Positions 9,566-18,273 of a stretch of DNA of 64,000 nucleotides are shown here, piece after piece; the first letter of the stretch is position 1; each line of letters starts with the position of its first letter. The notes beneath the pieces were generated by a model. It had not been told where the DNA came from and ran no database searches. It saw nothing but the letters and a program-made list of their open reading frames with translations. Position numbers and translations under genes: made by a program. The stretch comes from Glaciecola punicea ACAM 611 (lineage in GTDB: Bacteria; Pseudomonadota; Gammaproteobacteria; Enterobacterales; Alteromonadaceae), in contig NZ_BAET01000002.1 in the NCBI RefSeq assembly GCF_000252165.1, positions 124,001 through 188,000 of the forward strand. The letters are read 5' to 3'.

Positions 9566-11170
9566 GTGCAATACAGTTTGAAGCAACGCTTTGCCATCAC
9601 CGCAACTACACTTTTCTTATTGGTTTGCCTAGCCTCGGCTGCTCTTCTTTATACGGCACAGCAATACAATTTTTATATTGAGCAAAGTGTACGAGTTCAG
9701 CAAGTTTACTCTAGTTATAGATCTGTCTCAGACCACACCTACCGCAAATTAAGTGCGCTTGGTCAAATTGTTGAGGAGAACACGCTCAACAATTTGAATG
9801 CGCGTTATGGCAACAAAGAGGCACTGCGCGCTGCATTAAGCGGGGTAAGACGAAGCATTGTCGCTAAATTTGCTCATTTAGGTGATGCCGCTGATGTTGT
9901 TGAGTTGGAGCATTTTAATAAGATAGAGCTTTTAGCACAAGAAATTATCAGCGGGAGTAAGCTAGTGCGAGAAGCGGTCGAAAAAGGCCAGCTAGAAGCA
10001 GCGGTAGTAGCCTTAACAAAACTTCGTAGCTTTGAGGTCGAAGGCAGTTTTATTCGACTGATTGATGACGCGATTGATGAAGAGTTAAGAAAGGTAAGAA
10101 AAACACAACTGGTGGTACAGGATCTGAACACGCTTTTGTCTCAGCTTTTAGGCCTTATTTTCTTCTGTTCTATATTTTTTGGCGCCTTCCTGCTTTTCAC
10201 CACGTGGCGCGCACTAACGCGTCGATTGCAGACCTTTGAGAGTGCAACGGGTGCTTACTTAGCCGGAAATTTTTCTGCTCGTGTAGACAACAATGTTAAA
10301 GATGAATTTTCAGGTCTTGCAGTGGCGCTCAACAGTATGGCTTCTGAAGTAGAGAGGCAAAGGCAGCGAGAAAAGAACACGCAGGAAAATCTCGAAGCCA
10401 TTATTACCAGTCGGACGCAAGAGCTACGCACTAGCAATGAGAAGTTAGAGATGATAAGCGAGACCCGAAAGCAGTTTCTTGCAGATATTAGTCATGAACT
10501 TCGCACACCGCTTACCATCATTCAGGGAGAAGTAGATCTTGCCCTTCGAGAACCCGCTACAACACCAGAACAGTTTCGTACCGCATTTCGTCGAGTAAAA
10601 GAGCAAGTTCTGCACACTGCCAGGTTCGTTCAAGATTTACTTTTTGTTGCAAGGGCTGAAGATGGCAAAGCACCGATCCACAAGTGCACAATGTCAATTG
10701 TGCCTTTGATCGTAGATATTTGTGAAGACTTTGCGGTCATTGCAGCACAAAACAATATTAATATTGTTAGCCGTTACCCAAAAAATGAAATAGTCGCTAA
10801 CGTCGATACCAGTAAAATTAGGCAAGTCTTCACTATCTTGCTCGATAATGCCGTTCGCTATTCGTATCAAAACTCCACTATAGAGGTGGATATTCGCGCG
10901 AGTAAAACAGCGCTTATTGTCGAGATTAAAGACACTGGTATTGGTTTAAAATATAATGAAACGAGTCAAGTTTTTTCCAGATTCTATAGAGGCAGTGAAG
11001 GTTCGGGAAAAGCCAGCGGTACCGGTTTGGGTCTGCCTGTGGCGAAAGCGATTGTAGAGGCCCACGCGGGCACTATTACATTACAAGGTAAATCACAGGG
11101 CGAAGCGGGTGAAGGTTCAACAGCAACAGTGACTCTGCCTTTAGCATTAAATAATGAGGCTACCCAATGA
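9566..11170 (+). CDS. Sensor histidine kinase (HAMP, HisKA, HATPase)
   Basis: Inner-membrane sensor kinase, 534 aa, starting with GTG. Layout: TM1 at about 9-30; a 150-residue helical periplasmic region; TM2 at about 192-213; HAMP; then HisKA with the phospho-acceptor His310 in FLADISHELRTPLTIIQGE. The HATPase domain shows the N box (FTILLDNAVRYS), G1 (DTGIGL) and G2 (SGTGLGLPVAK). The periplasmic part is predicted all-helical, like four-helix-bundle ligand sensors, and has no recognisable named domain. The stop overlaps the start of the response regulator by 4 bp (ATGA). The signal is unknown, as no regulated gene is next to the pair. Confidence 0.92.
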   Translation: MQYSLKQRFAITATTLFLLVCLASAALLYTAQQYNFYIEQSVRVQQVYSSYRSVSDHTYRKLSALGQIVEENTLNNLNARYGNKEALRAALSGVRRSIVAKFAHLGDAADVVELEHFNKIELLAQEIISGSKLVREAVEKGQLEAAVVALTKLRSFEVEGSFIRLIDDAIDEELRKVRKTQLVVQDLNTLLSQLLGLIFFCSIFFGAFLLFTTWRALTRRLQTFESATGAYLAGNFSARVDNNVKDEFSGLAVALNSMASEVERQRQREKNTQENLEAIITSRTQELRTSNEKLEMISETRKQFLADISHELRTPLTIIQGEVDLALREPATTPEQFRTAFRRVKEQVLHTARFVQDLLFVARAEDGKAPIHKCTMSIVPLIVDICEDFAVIAAQNNINIVSRYPKNEIVANVDTSKIRQVFTILLDNAVRYSYQNSTIEVDIRASKTALIVEIKDTGIGLKYNETSQVFSRFYRGSEGSGKASGTGLGLPVAKAIVEAHAGTITLQGKSQGEAGEGSTATVTLPLALNNEATQ

Positions 11171-11883
11171 GAATTTTAATAGTTGAGGATGACGACCGAA
11201 TTGCGGACTTTCTGATGAGAGCACTGCAGGTGGAGGGACACAACGTTACTCGATTAGATTCTGGCAAAGACGCCGTTAGTGTCGTTCGTGGCGGGGACTT
11301 TGCGTTTATTCTACTCGATATTATGCTGCCCGGTAAGTCTGGCATAGCGGTTTGCCAAGAACTGCGTTTTAGAAAAATAAATACGCCCATTATTATGCTG
11401 ACAGCTATGGACAGCACAGAAGATATTATCAATGGTTTAAAAATAGGGGCTGATGATTACATTACTAAGCCCTTTGATCTTGACGAGCTAATGGCCAGAA
11501 TCGAATCGGTGTCTAGAAGGCAGCAAGGGCTAGATGTAGTCAACACCGAGCTTTGTATTGCAGATGTTCACATGCATACCGACTCTAAAATAGTTACCGT
11601 AAGCGGCAAAGATGTATCGCTAACGGCCAAAGAACTCTCTATCCTTGAATTACTAATGAGCAACCCAAACAAGTTATTCTCCAGAGAGCGCATATTAAAC
11701 AATATCTGGGGCGCCAATTCCGATCCCTTAACCAACGTAGTTGACGTTTATATTGGTCGTATACGAAAAAAGCTCGGAAAGGATGAATCTAGCTTTATCG
11801 AGACGGTCAGAGGTTTAGGATACCGTATCGATCCCCAAGCTGGAGCAAAGCCGTCAGCAAATTTGCCTAAACGTTTAGACTAG
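11167..11883 (+). CDS. OmpR/PhoB-type response regulator
   Basis: DNA-binding response regulator of 238 aa, partner of the preceding kinase (ATGA overlap at 11167-11170). The receiver domain has the acidic pocket VEDDDR at 6-11, phospho-acceptor Asp51 in ILLDIMLPGKSG and the conserved Lys in DDYITKPFDLDEL. The winged-helix domain (about 130-225) shows LTAKELSILELLMSNP, the recognition helix region TNVVDVYIGRIRKKLG and ETVRGLGYRID. The targets cannot be read from the window; a tail of about 15 residues follows the domain. Confidence 0.94.
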   Translation: MRILIVEDDDRIADFLMRALQVEGHNVTRLDSGKDAVSVVRGGDFAFILLDIMLPGKSGIAVCQELRFRKINTPIIMLTAMDSTEDIINGLKIGADDYITKPFDLDELMARIESVSRRQQGLDVVNTELCIADVHMHTDSKIVTVSGKDVSLTAKELSILELLMSNPNKLFSRERILNNIWGANSDPLTNVVDVYIGRIRKKLGKDESSFIETVRGLGYRIDPQAGAKPSANLPKRLD

Positions 11884-11958
11884 ACTGCGTTTCGTTTTGT
11901 TTATAGCTTGCTAAATAATGCAAGAATGCTGATTTCAAAGATACTGGTCTTGATTGCC

Positions 11959-14109
11959 TCATGGCTTTTGAACTTGCTGGTTCGCCTGAATCGCCGTAAG
12001 TGCAATGGTATACACGATGTCGTCAACCAAAGCACCTCGGCTTAAGTCGTTTACCGGCTTGCCCATTCCCTGCAGCATTGGCCCTATACTAATTAAATTC
12101 GCGCTACGCTGAACGGCTTTATAAGTGGTGTTGCCGGTGTTTAAATCAGGAAATATAAACACCGTGGCTTGGCCCGCTACCTTGCTGTTGGGCGCTTTTT
12201 TAGCCGCTACGCTTTCCATTACCGCAGCGTCGTACTGCATAGGTCCGTCAATCAGTAGGTCGGGGCGTTTTTGTTGAGCAATTTTAGTGGCATCTTTCAC
12301 CTTTTCAACATCAGCGCCGGTGCCCGAACTGCCGGTGCTATAGCTCAACATAGCGACTTTGGGTTCTATGCCAAACAGTGCGGCTGAGTCAGCAGACTGT
12401 ATGGCAATATCGGCTAACTGCTGTGCGTTTGGAGCAGGGTTGATAGCACAATCACCATATACTAGCACCTGCTCTGGCAGCAGCATAAAGAAAATAGACG
12501 ACACTAAGGACGCACCCGGAGCAGTTTTTATAAGCTGCAGTGCGGGGCGAATAGTATTTGCGGTAGTATGTATTGCACCCGATACTAGCCCATCTACATG
12601 ACCTTGCTGCAGCATCATAGTGCCTAGCATTACGGTGTCTTGCAGCGCTTCTTTTGCAACGACCTCGGTCATTCCCCGGTGCTTACGAAGTGCTACTAAA
12701 GGCGCAATATATTGATTATGCAAGTCCTGCGGCCGTTGAATAATGAGGTCTTTAGGCAGTTCAATACCTTGCTGCTTCGCTACTCTGTAAACATCTTCGG
12801 GCTGCGCTAACAAAATACACTTAGCAATGTTCCTTTGGCTGCATATTGCCGCTGCTTTAATGGTTCTGGGCTCGTCACCCTCAGGCAAAACAATCGTTTT
12901 TTTCGCCACTTGGGCCATACGCGTAAGCATATGCCTAAATGCCGGCGGCGACATTTTTGTTGCCAAGGTCGACTTAGTCGACAGCGTGTTCAACCACTGC
13001 TCGTTCATACAGGTGGCCATGTGATCCATCACCTTGTTAACACGCTGTGTGTCATCCACCGGCACTTCTTGATTGAAGCGCTGCAAATTCGCGGTTGCCT
13101 GCCACGTATTGTGCTTTACTAGCATAATGGGCAAACCTGTTTGCAAGGCTTGGTCGCAAAGTTTGAGAATGTTTGCATCAGGCTTATAACCGCCGGTTAG
13201 TAATAAAGCGCCTATTTTAGTACCGTTTAAAGACGCTAAACATGCGGCCAATAGTATGTCGCTACGATCCCCTGACATGATCAATAGCGCGCCAGGCTTG
13301 AAAATAGAGGTCATGTTATGGATCTCTCGGCCGCACAAATGCACACTTCTCAAACGACGATGCGCATAGTCGCCCTCGTTAAGCATTTCAGCTTTCATGT
13401 GCCGCTGAATATCTTTCACCCGAGGCGCTAACAGTTCGAAGTTCCATGTTATGCACCCAACTAATGGAAAGGATTTTGAAAACACTGGCAGTGCCGATAG
13501 GTTTTTAACAGTGGCGAGCGACTTCATCTCTTGATGGTCATCGAGTAAATCAGCACCTAAGCGCCCTTTTACGTCTGAAGGCCCGCCTATTTTATTTAAA
13601 ATGCAGCCCATTACGCGCCTGCCACTATGGCCACCGTAGCTGTCAGCGACAATTTCTATTTTGTCGTTAAACTGGTCCATAGACGAAGCGCCAGGCGCGC
13701 CAACAAGTATAATTTTAGCGTCGAGTGCGTTGCATATATCGCGGTTTACTTTGACCGCATAAGGATGATCGGTGGTCGAAATTAAGCCTTCTATAATAAC
13801 AAGATCTTGGCCTTTTGCTTGCGCTTGATACATCTCCACTATTTCTTCTAAGAGCTCGTCTTTTTTATCATCGCCAATGAGCTCTTCTGCATGCGCCGAA
13901 GACAAAGGCGTGGCCATTTTAGTAAAGCCCATATTGCGTAGAATGCTGGTAGCTTTGTCGATAGTGTCATCACCGCGTCTTGGCTGGGCAATAGGCTTGA
14001 AAAAGTTTACGTTTAAGCCACGCTGCTGCAGGGCGCGCACTAAGCCTAAGCTTACACTAGTTAAGCCTGCGTTTGAGCCAATAGGAATTAACATTATGCG
14101 ATGCGTCAT
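11959..14109 (-). CDS. pta: Phosphate acetyltransferase
   Basis: Converts acetyl-CoA and phosphate to acetyl phosphate, first step of acetate overflow. At 716 aa it is the long gammaproteobacterial form. It has an N-terminal P-loop-like/BioD-like domain (IPIGSNAGLTSVSLGLVRAL), a middle DRTGG domain (about 210-330) and the C-terminal PTA/PTB catalytic domain from about 390 (TIVLPEGDEPRTIKAAAICS, MLSYSTGSSGTGADVEKV, DGPMQYDAAV). It lies downstream of ackA in the same direction with a 54 bp gap, hence an ackA-pta operon. Acetyl phosphate made here could feed response regulators. Length and motifs are complete. Confidence 0.97.
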   Translation of the reverse strand: MTHRIMLIPIGSNAGLTSVSLGLVRALQQRGLNVNFFKPIAQPRRGDDTIDKATSILRNMGFTKMATPLSSAHAEELIGDDKKDELLEEIVEMYQAQAKGQDLVIIEGLISTTDHPYAVKVNRDICNALDAKIILVGAPGASSMDQFNDKIEIVADSYGGHSGRRVMGCILNKIGGPSDVKGRLGADLLDDHQEMKSLATVKNLSALPVFSKSFPLVGCITWNFELLAPRVKDIQRHMKAEMLNEGDYAHRRLRSVHLCGREIHNMTSIFKPGALLIMSGDRSDILLAACLASLNGTKIGALLLTGGYKPDANILKLCDQALQTGLPIMLVKHNTWQATANLQRFNQEVPVDDTQRVNKVMDHMATCMNEQWLNTLSTKSTLATKMSPPAFRHMLTRMAQVAKKTIVLPEGDEPRTIKAAAICSQRNIAKCILLAQPEDVYRVAKQQGIELPKDLIIQRPQDLHNQYIAPLVALRKHRGMTEVVAKEALQDTVMLGTMMLQQGHVDGLVSGAIHTTANTIRPALQLIKTAPGASLVSSIFFMLLPEQVLVYGDCAINPAPNAQQLADIAIQSADSAALFGIEPKVAMLSYSTGSSGTGADVEKVKDATKIAQQKRPDLLIDGPMQYDAAVMESVAAKKAPNSKVAGQATVFIFPDLNTGNTTYKAVQRSANLISIGPMLQGMGKPVNDLSRGALVDDIVYTIALTAIQANQQVQKP

Positions 14110-14163
14110 TACTTACCTTGTTATTTTGTCATTAAAACGTTCTTATAAACGCTTTGCTTTTTA

Positions 14164-15363
14164 CTACTTGGCGAAACGAGCACTGTCTTGGGCTATTACC
14201 CATTCTTCTTTGGTCGCGATGGCCAGTACGGGTAAAGAAGCCGGTTGGTGTATACCGCCTGAGCGACCAAATCTCATTTCATCATTTAAAGCTTCGTCTA
14301 TCACTAAACCTAAGTGGTACAGTTGAGACACCACTTTACTACGCACATAAGCTGAATTTTCGCCAATGCCGCCGGTAAATATTAGGGCGTCTAATGTGCC
14401 CACAACAGCCATATAAGCGCCGATGTATTTAACTAAACGGTAGCAAAACATGTCGAGTGCAAGTTGAGCCTGTTCATTGCCAAGCTTGGCTTGTGCCTCT
14501 AACTCTCGGCAGTCGTTGCTTAGCCCTGAAATACCTTTTAAGCCCGATTCTTTGTTCAGTATCGAGTTAACGTCGGCGGCGCTGTAACCTAGCTGTTCAA
14601 TCATATAGCTTGGCAAACTTGGGTCCATGTCACCGCTTCGCGTGCCCATTACTAAGCCTTCCAGCGGTGTAAATCCCATGCTGGTGTCAACCGCCCTACC
14701 GTGCTTAATGGCGGCAATGCTGCAGCCATTGCCCAAATGTGCGCTAATCAAATTACATTCTTCATACTCTTTATTGAGCATTTGGGCCGCTTTATGCGAA
14801 ACGAAATAGTGACTAGTACCGTGAAAGCCATATTTACGCACGCCGTGGGCTTCGTATAAAGAATAAGGTAATGCGTATAGGAATGCTTCTTTAGGCAAAG
14901 TTTGGAAGAAAGCAGTATCAAAAACAGCGACTTGAGGCAATAATGGAAAAGCTAGCTGCGCGCTGCGTATGCCCGCTAAATTTGCTGGATTATGCAAAGG
15001 TGCCATGTTTGAAGTTTTATGTATAGCCTGGATCACCGCCTCGTTTATTAAGGCCGACTCTGCAAAAAATTCTCCGCCGTGAACCACTCTATGACCTACC
15101 GCAACAAGCTGCCCCTTAAGCTGTTTGAACTGGTTCAGTATTTCAACAATAAGCTGCAGCGCTTGTGTGTGATCTGCCTTTGCAGGCAAAGTAGACTTGA
15201 TTTTCTCTCCTTGTGCTTCATAGGTGAGGCGGCCACTGGCTGTGAAGAGGTTTTCAACTAAACCTTTCAGCGGTGTTTCGCCCGTAGAAGGCGCAATAAT
15301 GGCGAATTTAATAGATGAACTGCCGCAGTTCAATACTAATATGTATGGCCCATTAGTAGACAT
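14164..15363 (-). CDS. ackA: Acetate kinase
   Basis: Interconverts acetyl phosphate + ADP and acetate + ATP; works with pta. Family motifs: N-terminal LVLNCGSSSIKFA, VGHRVVHGGE, YGFHGTSHYFVS, SAHLGNGCSIAAIKHGRAVDTSMG, GTRSGDMDPS and FTGGIGENS. I place the start at the ATG 15361-15363, which sits 6 nt behind AAGGA and gives 399 aa (E. coli AckA 400). A start at 15387 would add 8 residues without a ribosome binding site. A near-perfect inverted repeat (CACTAG-CC-CTAGTG, 15385-15398) lies just upstream of the ribosome binding site. Confidence 0.96.
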   Translation of the reverse strand: MSTNGPYILVLNCGSSSIKFAIIAPSTGETPLKGLVENLFTASGRLTYEAQGEKIKSTLPAKADHTQALQLIVEILNQFKQLKGQLVAVGHRVVHGGEFFAESALINEAVIQAIHKTSNMAPLHNPANLAGIRSAQLAFPLLPQVAVFDTAFFQTLPKEAFLYALPYSLYEAHGVRKYGFHGTSHYFVSHKAAQMLNKEYEECNLISAHLGNGCSIAAIKHGRAVDTSMGFTPLEGLVMGTRSGDMDPSLPSYMIEQLGYSAADVNSILNKESGLKGISGLSNDCRELEAQAKLGNEQAQLALDMFCYRLVKYIGAYMAVVGTLDALIFTGGIGENSAYVRSKVVSQLYHLGLVIDEALNDEMRFGRSGGIHQPASLPVLAIATKEEWVIAQDSARFAK

Positions 15364-15424
15364 ATATCCTTGCTTCCCAAGTTTCACTAGCCCTAGTGGG
15401 TAGCATTCATTATTTTAGCTGCAA

Positions 15425-15721
15425 TTAATTACGTAGATGAAGCTCAAATTTCATTTGTTGATGTAGTATGCGCACCACGAAAACAGCGTTCTTTCGTTTC
15501 TTGAAAAAAACAATATGCTTACCCACTAAATAACTAAAGTAGTCACTTCTGGTATGAGATTCGCTTCTGCCCAACTCGGGGTTATTAGCTAGGTTGACTA
15601 TAGCCTCTTCAATAACAATGGCATAAGTATCGGCCTGCGTTTCGCCATATTCTAAAAACGTATAACGAAATATAGAAGCCAAGTCATCAACAGCCCTAAG
15701 TGAAAGCTTGTAATTACTCAT
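15425..15721 (-). CDS. parE: ParE-type toxin of a ParDE toxin-antitoxin pair
   Basis: 98 aa protein of the RelE/ParE superfamily. ParE members poison DNA gyrase and block replication. Seen: LSLRAVDDLASIFRYTFLEYGETQADTY, NNPELGRS and the C-terminal VGKHIVFFKKRKNAVFVVRILHQQM, typical for ParE. The start overlaps the antitoxin stop by 8 bp, the usual antitoxin-first order and coupling. It lies between ackA and the DMT transporter; nothing else mobile is seen close by. Toxicity itself is inferred from family. Confidence 0.9.
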   Translation of the reverse strand: MSNYKLSLRAVDDLASIFRYTFLEYGETQADTYAIVIEEAIVNLANNPELGRSESHTRSDYFSYLVGKHIVFFKKRKNAVFVVRILHQQMKFELHLRN

Positions 15722-15947
15722 TACGAAGTCGTTTTTTTTCCGCCTTAATCACATCATTAATAGTTAGATTACTTTCCCCGCTCAACTCTCCTTCAATTAG
15801 CGCAAGCGTAATTAGTTCTCTTTCAGATTGATTTCTACGGATCAAGTCACGAATATAATCACTTGCATTTGCAAATTTCCCGCTGCTAATTTGCGCATCT
15901 ATCCACTCTCGCATTTCAGCAGTGAGTGATACATTTAACGTAGCCAT
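15714..15947 (-). CDS. parD: ParD-type antitoxin (ribbon-helix-helix)
   Basis: 77 aa antitoxin. The N-terminal ribbon-helix-helix/CopG-like part (MATLNVSLTAEMREWIDAQI, then SDYIRDLIRRN) should bind its own promoter and dimerise. The acidic C-terminal half (LALIEGELSGESN) should wrap the toxin. It is the first gene of the pair and overlaps parE by 8 bp. The unit is probably autorepressed from the 15948-16020 region, as is normal for ParDE. Confidence 0.9.
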   Translation of the reverse strand: MATLNVSLTAEMREWIDAQISSGKFANASDYIRDLIRRNQSERELITLALIEGELSGESNLTINDVIKAEKKRLRNE

Positions 15948-16183
15948 ATTTTACCTTACTTTTGCTCGCGCAAGAATCATTGGCAAAGATTGCCATAAAT
16001 ATTGTGCTAAGTGAACTGAATTGACAAAAATACCTTTATCAAACGATGTGATCAGAGCACGCTTTAGTTTCACCAATACGTTTAATAAGCGATAATACAC
16101 CGAAGAAAGAACGTAGTATGCTGGACTTCAGTCTCGTTTTTGTGATTTGAGTTTGTGTAAACGGTAAGTTTTAAGGTTAAGGT

Positions 16184-17059
16184 TTGATATATTTATTTGC
16201 AACAACGTTACTATGGGCTTTTTCGTTCAGTCTGATTGGTGTCTATCTAGCAGGGCAAGTTGACGCTTGGTTTTCTGTGTTAATGCGAGTCGCGCTAGCA
16301 ATGCTGATATTTTTACCTTTCTTAAAATTTCGCACTGTTTCGAAATCGCTGGCGATTAAATTGATGGCCGTCGGCGCGGTGCAATTAGGACTTATGTATG
16401 GTTTTTATTACCACTCTTTCTTGTTTCTAACGGTACCAGAAGTCTTATTATTTACCGTAATGACACCTTTAATCGTCACGCTGTTAAATGACGCATTAGA
16501 CAAACGTTTTAACCCATGGTTTTTTATGGTGGCGGCCATCGCTACTTTGGGCGCAATAACTATTCGCTATGACGGCCTTAGCAGTGATTTTATTATTGGC
16601 TTTTTTATTGTGCAGGGCGCAAACCTATGTTTTGCCAGTGGCCAAGTATTTTATAAGCGCATTATGGCTAAACAGCAAAACCTGTCTCAACATACTGTTT
16701 TTGGTTATTTTTTCATTGGGGCTTTTATCGTTGCGGTGGTTTCTTTTTTACTTCTTGGCGATATATCAAAGCTACCTCAAACTAACCTGCAGTGGGGCAT
16801 ACTAAGCTACTTAGGGGTCGTGGCATCGGGTCTAGGCTATTTTGCATGGAACAAGGGCGCAACACTGGTTAATGTTGGCGCGCTAGCGGTTATGAATAAC
16901 CTACTGATACCTGCTGGAATACTGGTGAATGTTTTAATTTGGAATCGTGATGCCGACATTGTTCGGTTGAGCATTGGCTCTGGCATTATTCTACTGGCAC
17001 TGCTTATTAATCAGAAATTTTTTCCACGTAATAGATCCGAGAGCACAAACATGAAGTGA
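16184..17059 (+). CDS. DMT-superfamily (EamA) transporter
   Basis: Inner-membrane permease of 291 aa with ten hydrophobic segments arranged as two EamA repeats (about 3-128 and 140-280). Typical bits are ATTLLWAFSFSLIGVYL, PEVLLFTVMTPLIVTLLNDAL and GVVASGLGYFAWNKGATLVNVG. Members export or import amino acids or other metabolites; the substrate cannot be deduced. It starts with TTG at 16184 behind TTAAGGTTAAGG. The last residues are a polar, Lys/Arg/Asn tail. It is oriented opposite to parDE. Confidence 0.88.
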   Translation: MIYLFATTLLWAFSFSLIGVYLAGQVDAWFSVLMRVALAMLIFLPFLKFRTVSKSLAIKLMAVGAVQLGLMYGFYYHSFLFLTVPEVLLFTVMTPLIVTLLNDALDKRFNPWFFMVAAIATLGAITIRYDGLSSDFIIGFFIVQGANLCFASGQVFYKRIMAKQQNLSQHTVFGYFFIGAFIVAVVSFLLLGDISKLPQTNLQWGILSYLGVVASGLGYFAWNKGATLVNVGALAVMNNLLIPAGILVNVLIWNRDADIVRLSIGSGIILLALLINQKFFPRNRSESTNMK

Positions 17060-17164
17060 ATACCTACCTTCCACGCGAGAATTCTGAGCTTAGACGATAT
17101 TTCTACACTTCACAATGCACTACGAAAAAGGGCCCGTGTTAATCTGATCCTATTATGCGCGTTG

Positions 17165-18142
17165 CTAAGCAATCAGTTTAACTGGACTCACAAAACCTTC
17201 TGGCTTAACGGCTAAGACTGAACAGTCAATTTGGTTTAGAATATTCTCTGCAGAGTTGCCCATAAGAAACCCCGGAAGGCCAGTACGCGCAACAGTGCCC
17301 ATCACGATAATATCGGCGGCTATTTGCTCTGCAAATATGGGGATTTGTTTACGCGGGCGTCCCACCAGTAAATGTGTTTTCGATTTAATATAGGTCGAGG
17401 CGTCTGACCCCACTTTAGCGCGTATTTTGTCCATTAAATCATTCATTTTTTGAATATACCGCTGCTCGCTTGCTTCTAAGTCGCTGTCTATTTTTTCTTT
17501 AGATTCATCCGTAAAACCAAAGCGCATAGCGTCGTCACTGGCCGCATCCCATACGTGAACGATGTCTAATTCGGCAGACTCTGATATTGCTAACCAACTT
17601 GCCAATTCGAGGATCTGGAAATTAAGCGCTTGCCTAGTGCTCAGCTCTTGCGATGGATAGTTATCGTCAACATCTACCGACGCCAATATCTGCAGATGGT
17701 TTTTATGCGCTTTTGGTTTAACTAACATTAATGGGCAGGGACACTTACGTAATAATTGCATATCATCAGTGCCGAACAAACGATCTAAAAGACCCCCACT
17801 TTGTGCTGTTTTTAGCACAATGTCGTGTCTATTGCGAAGCACCTCGTAAATGATTTCTAAAAACGATACGCCAACAAGTACCTTCGATTGGATCGTCAAT
17901 TTGCTATTTAACGCAGAAATAACCTCGTCAAGCTTGTTTTGCTGCTGCGCCACTATCACCTGCATATAGTCAGATGACTTGGAACGATCAAACTTTCTTA
18001 TATTTAAAGGGGTCCAATCCATTATATCGATAACGGTTAGACTAGCTTGATTATTCTCTGCCAGTTTCACCGCATGCGTCAATGCAGAATTCTTTTTATC
18101 ATCTGCGCTAACAACACATAAAATCTTATTAAATTGCTGCAT
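17165..18142 (-). CDS. Tandem universal stress protein (UspE-like)
   Basis: 325 aa with two Usp domains (about 1-145 and 155-318), the architecture of UspE. The second domain keeps the ATP-binding type motif GTVARTGLPGFLMGNSAENIL (G-2x-G-9x-G-S/N); the first ends in a degenerate version (FGTDDMQLLRKCPCPLMLVKP). The cytosolic role is stress resistance, possibly motility and aggregation as in E. coli. ATG at 18142 follows AAAGAGGAATG on the minus strand. Monocistronic. Confidence 0.9.
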   Translation of the reverse strand: MQQFNKILCVVSADDKKNSALTHAVKLAENNQASLTVIDIMDWTPLNIRKFDRSKSSDYMQVIVAQQQNKLDEVISALNSKLTIQSKVLVGVSFLEIIYEVLRNRHDIVLKTAQSGGLLDRLFGTDDMQLLRKCPCPLMLVKPKAHKNHLQILASVDVDDNYPSQELSTRQALNFQILELASWLAISESAELDIVHVWDAASDDAMRFGFTDESKEKIDSDLEASEQRYIQKMNDLMDKIRAKVGSDASTYIKSKTHLLVGRPRKQIPIFAEQIAADIIVMGTVARTGLPGFLMGNSAENILNQIDCSVLAVKPEGFVSPVKLIA

Positions 18143-18273
18143 ATCATTCCTCTTTAATTACGTTGCCCTTCTCATTTTTAACCAAGCATGACATTCATAG
18201 TAGCGGCATAGTCGCGGCATAGTTGAGTTACCTCTAAAACAATATATTCGAATCAATGTTAGCGTTAAAAACA

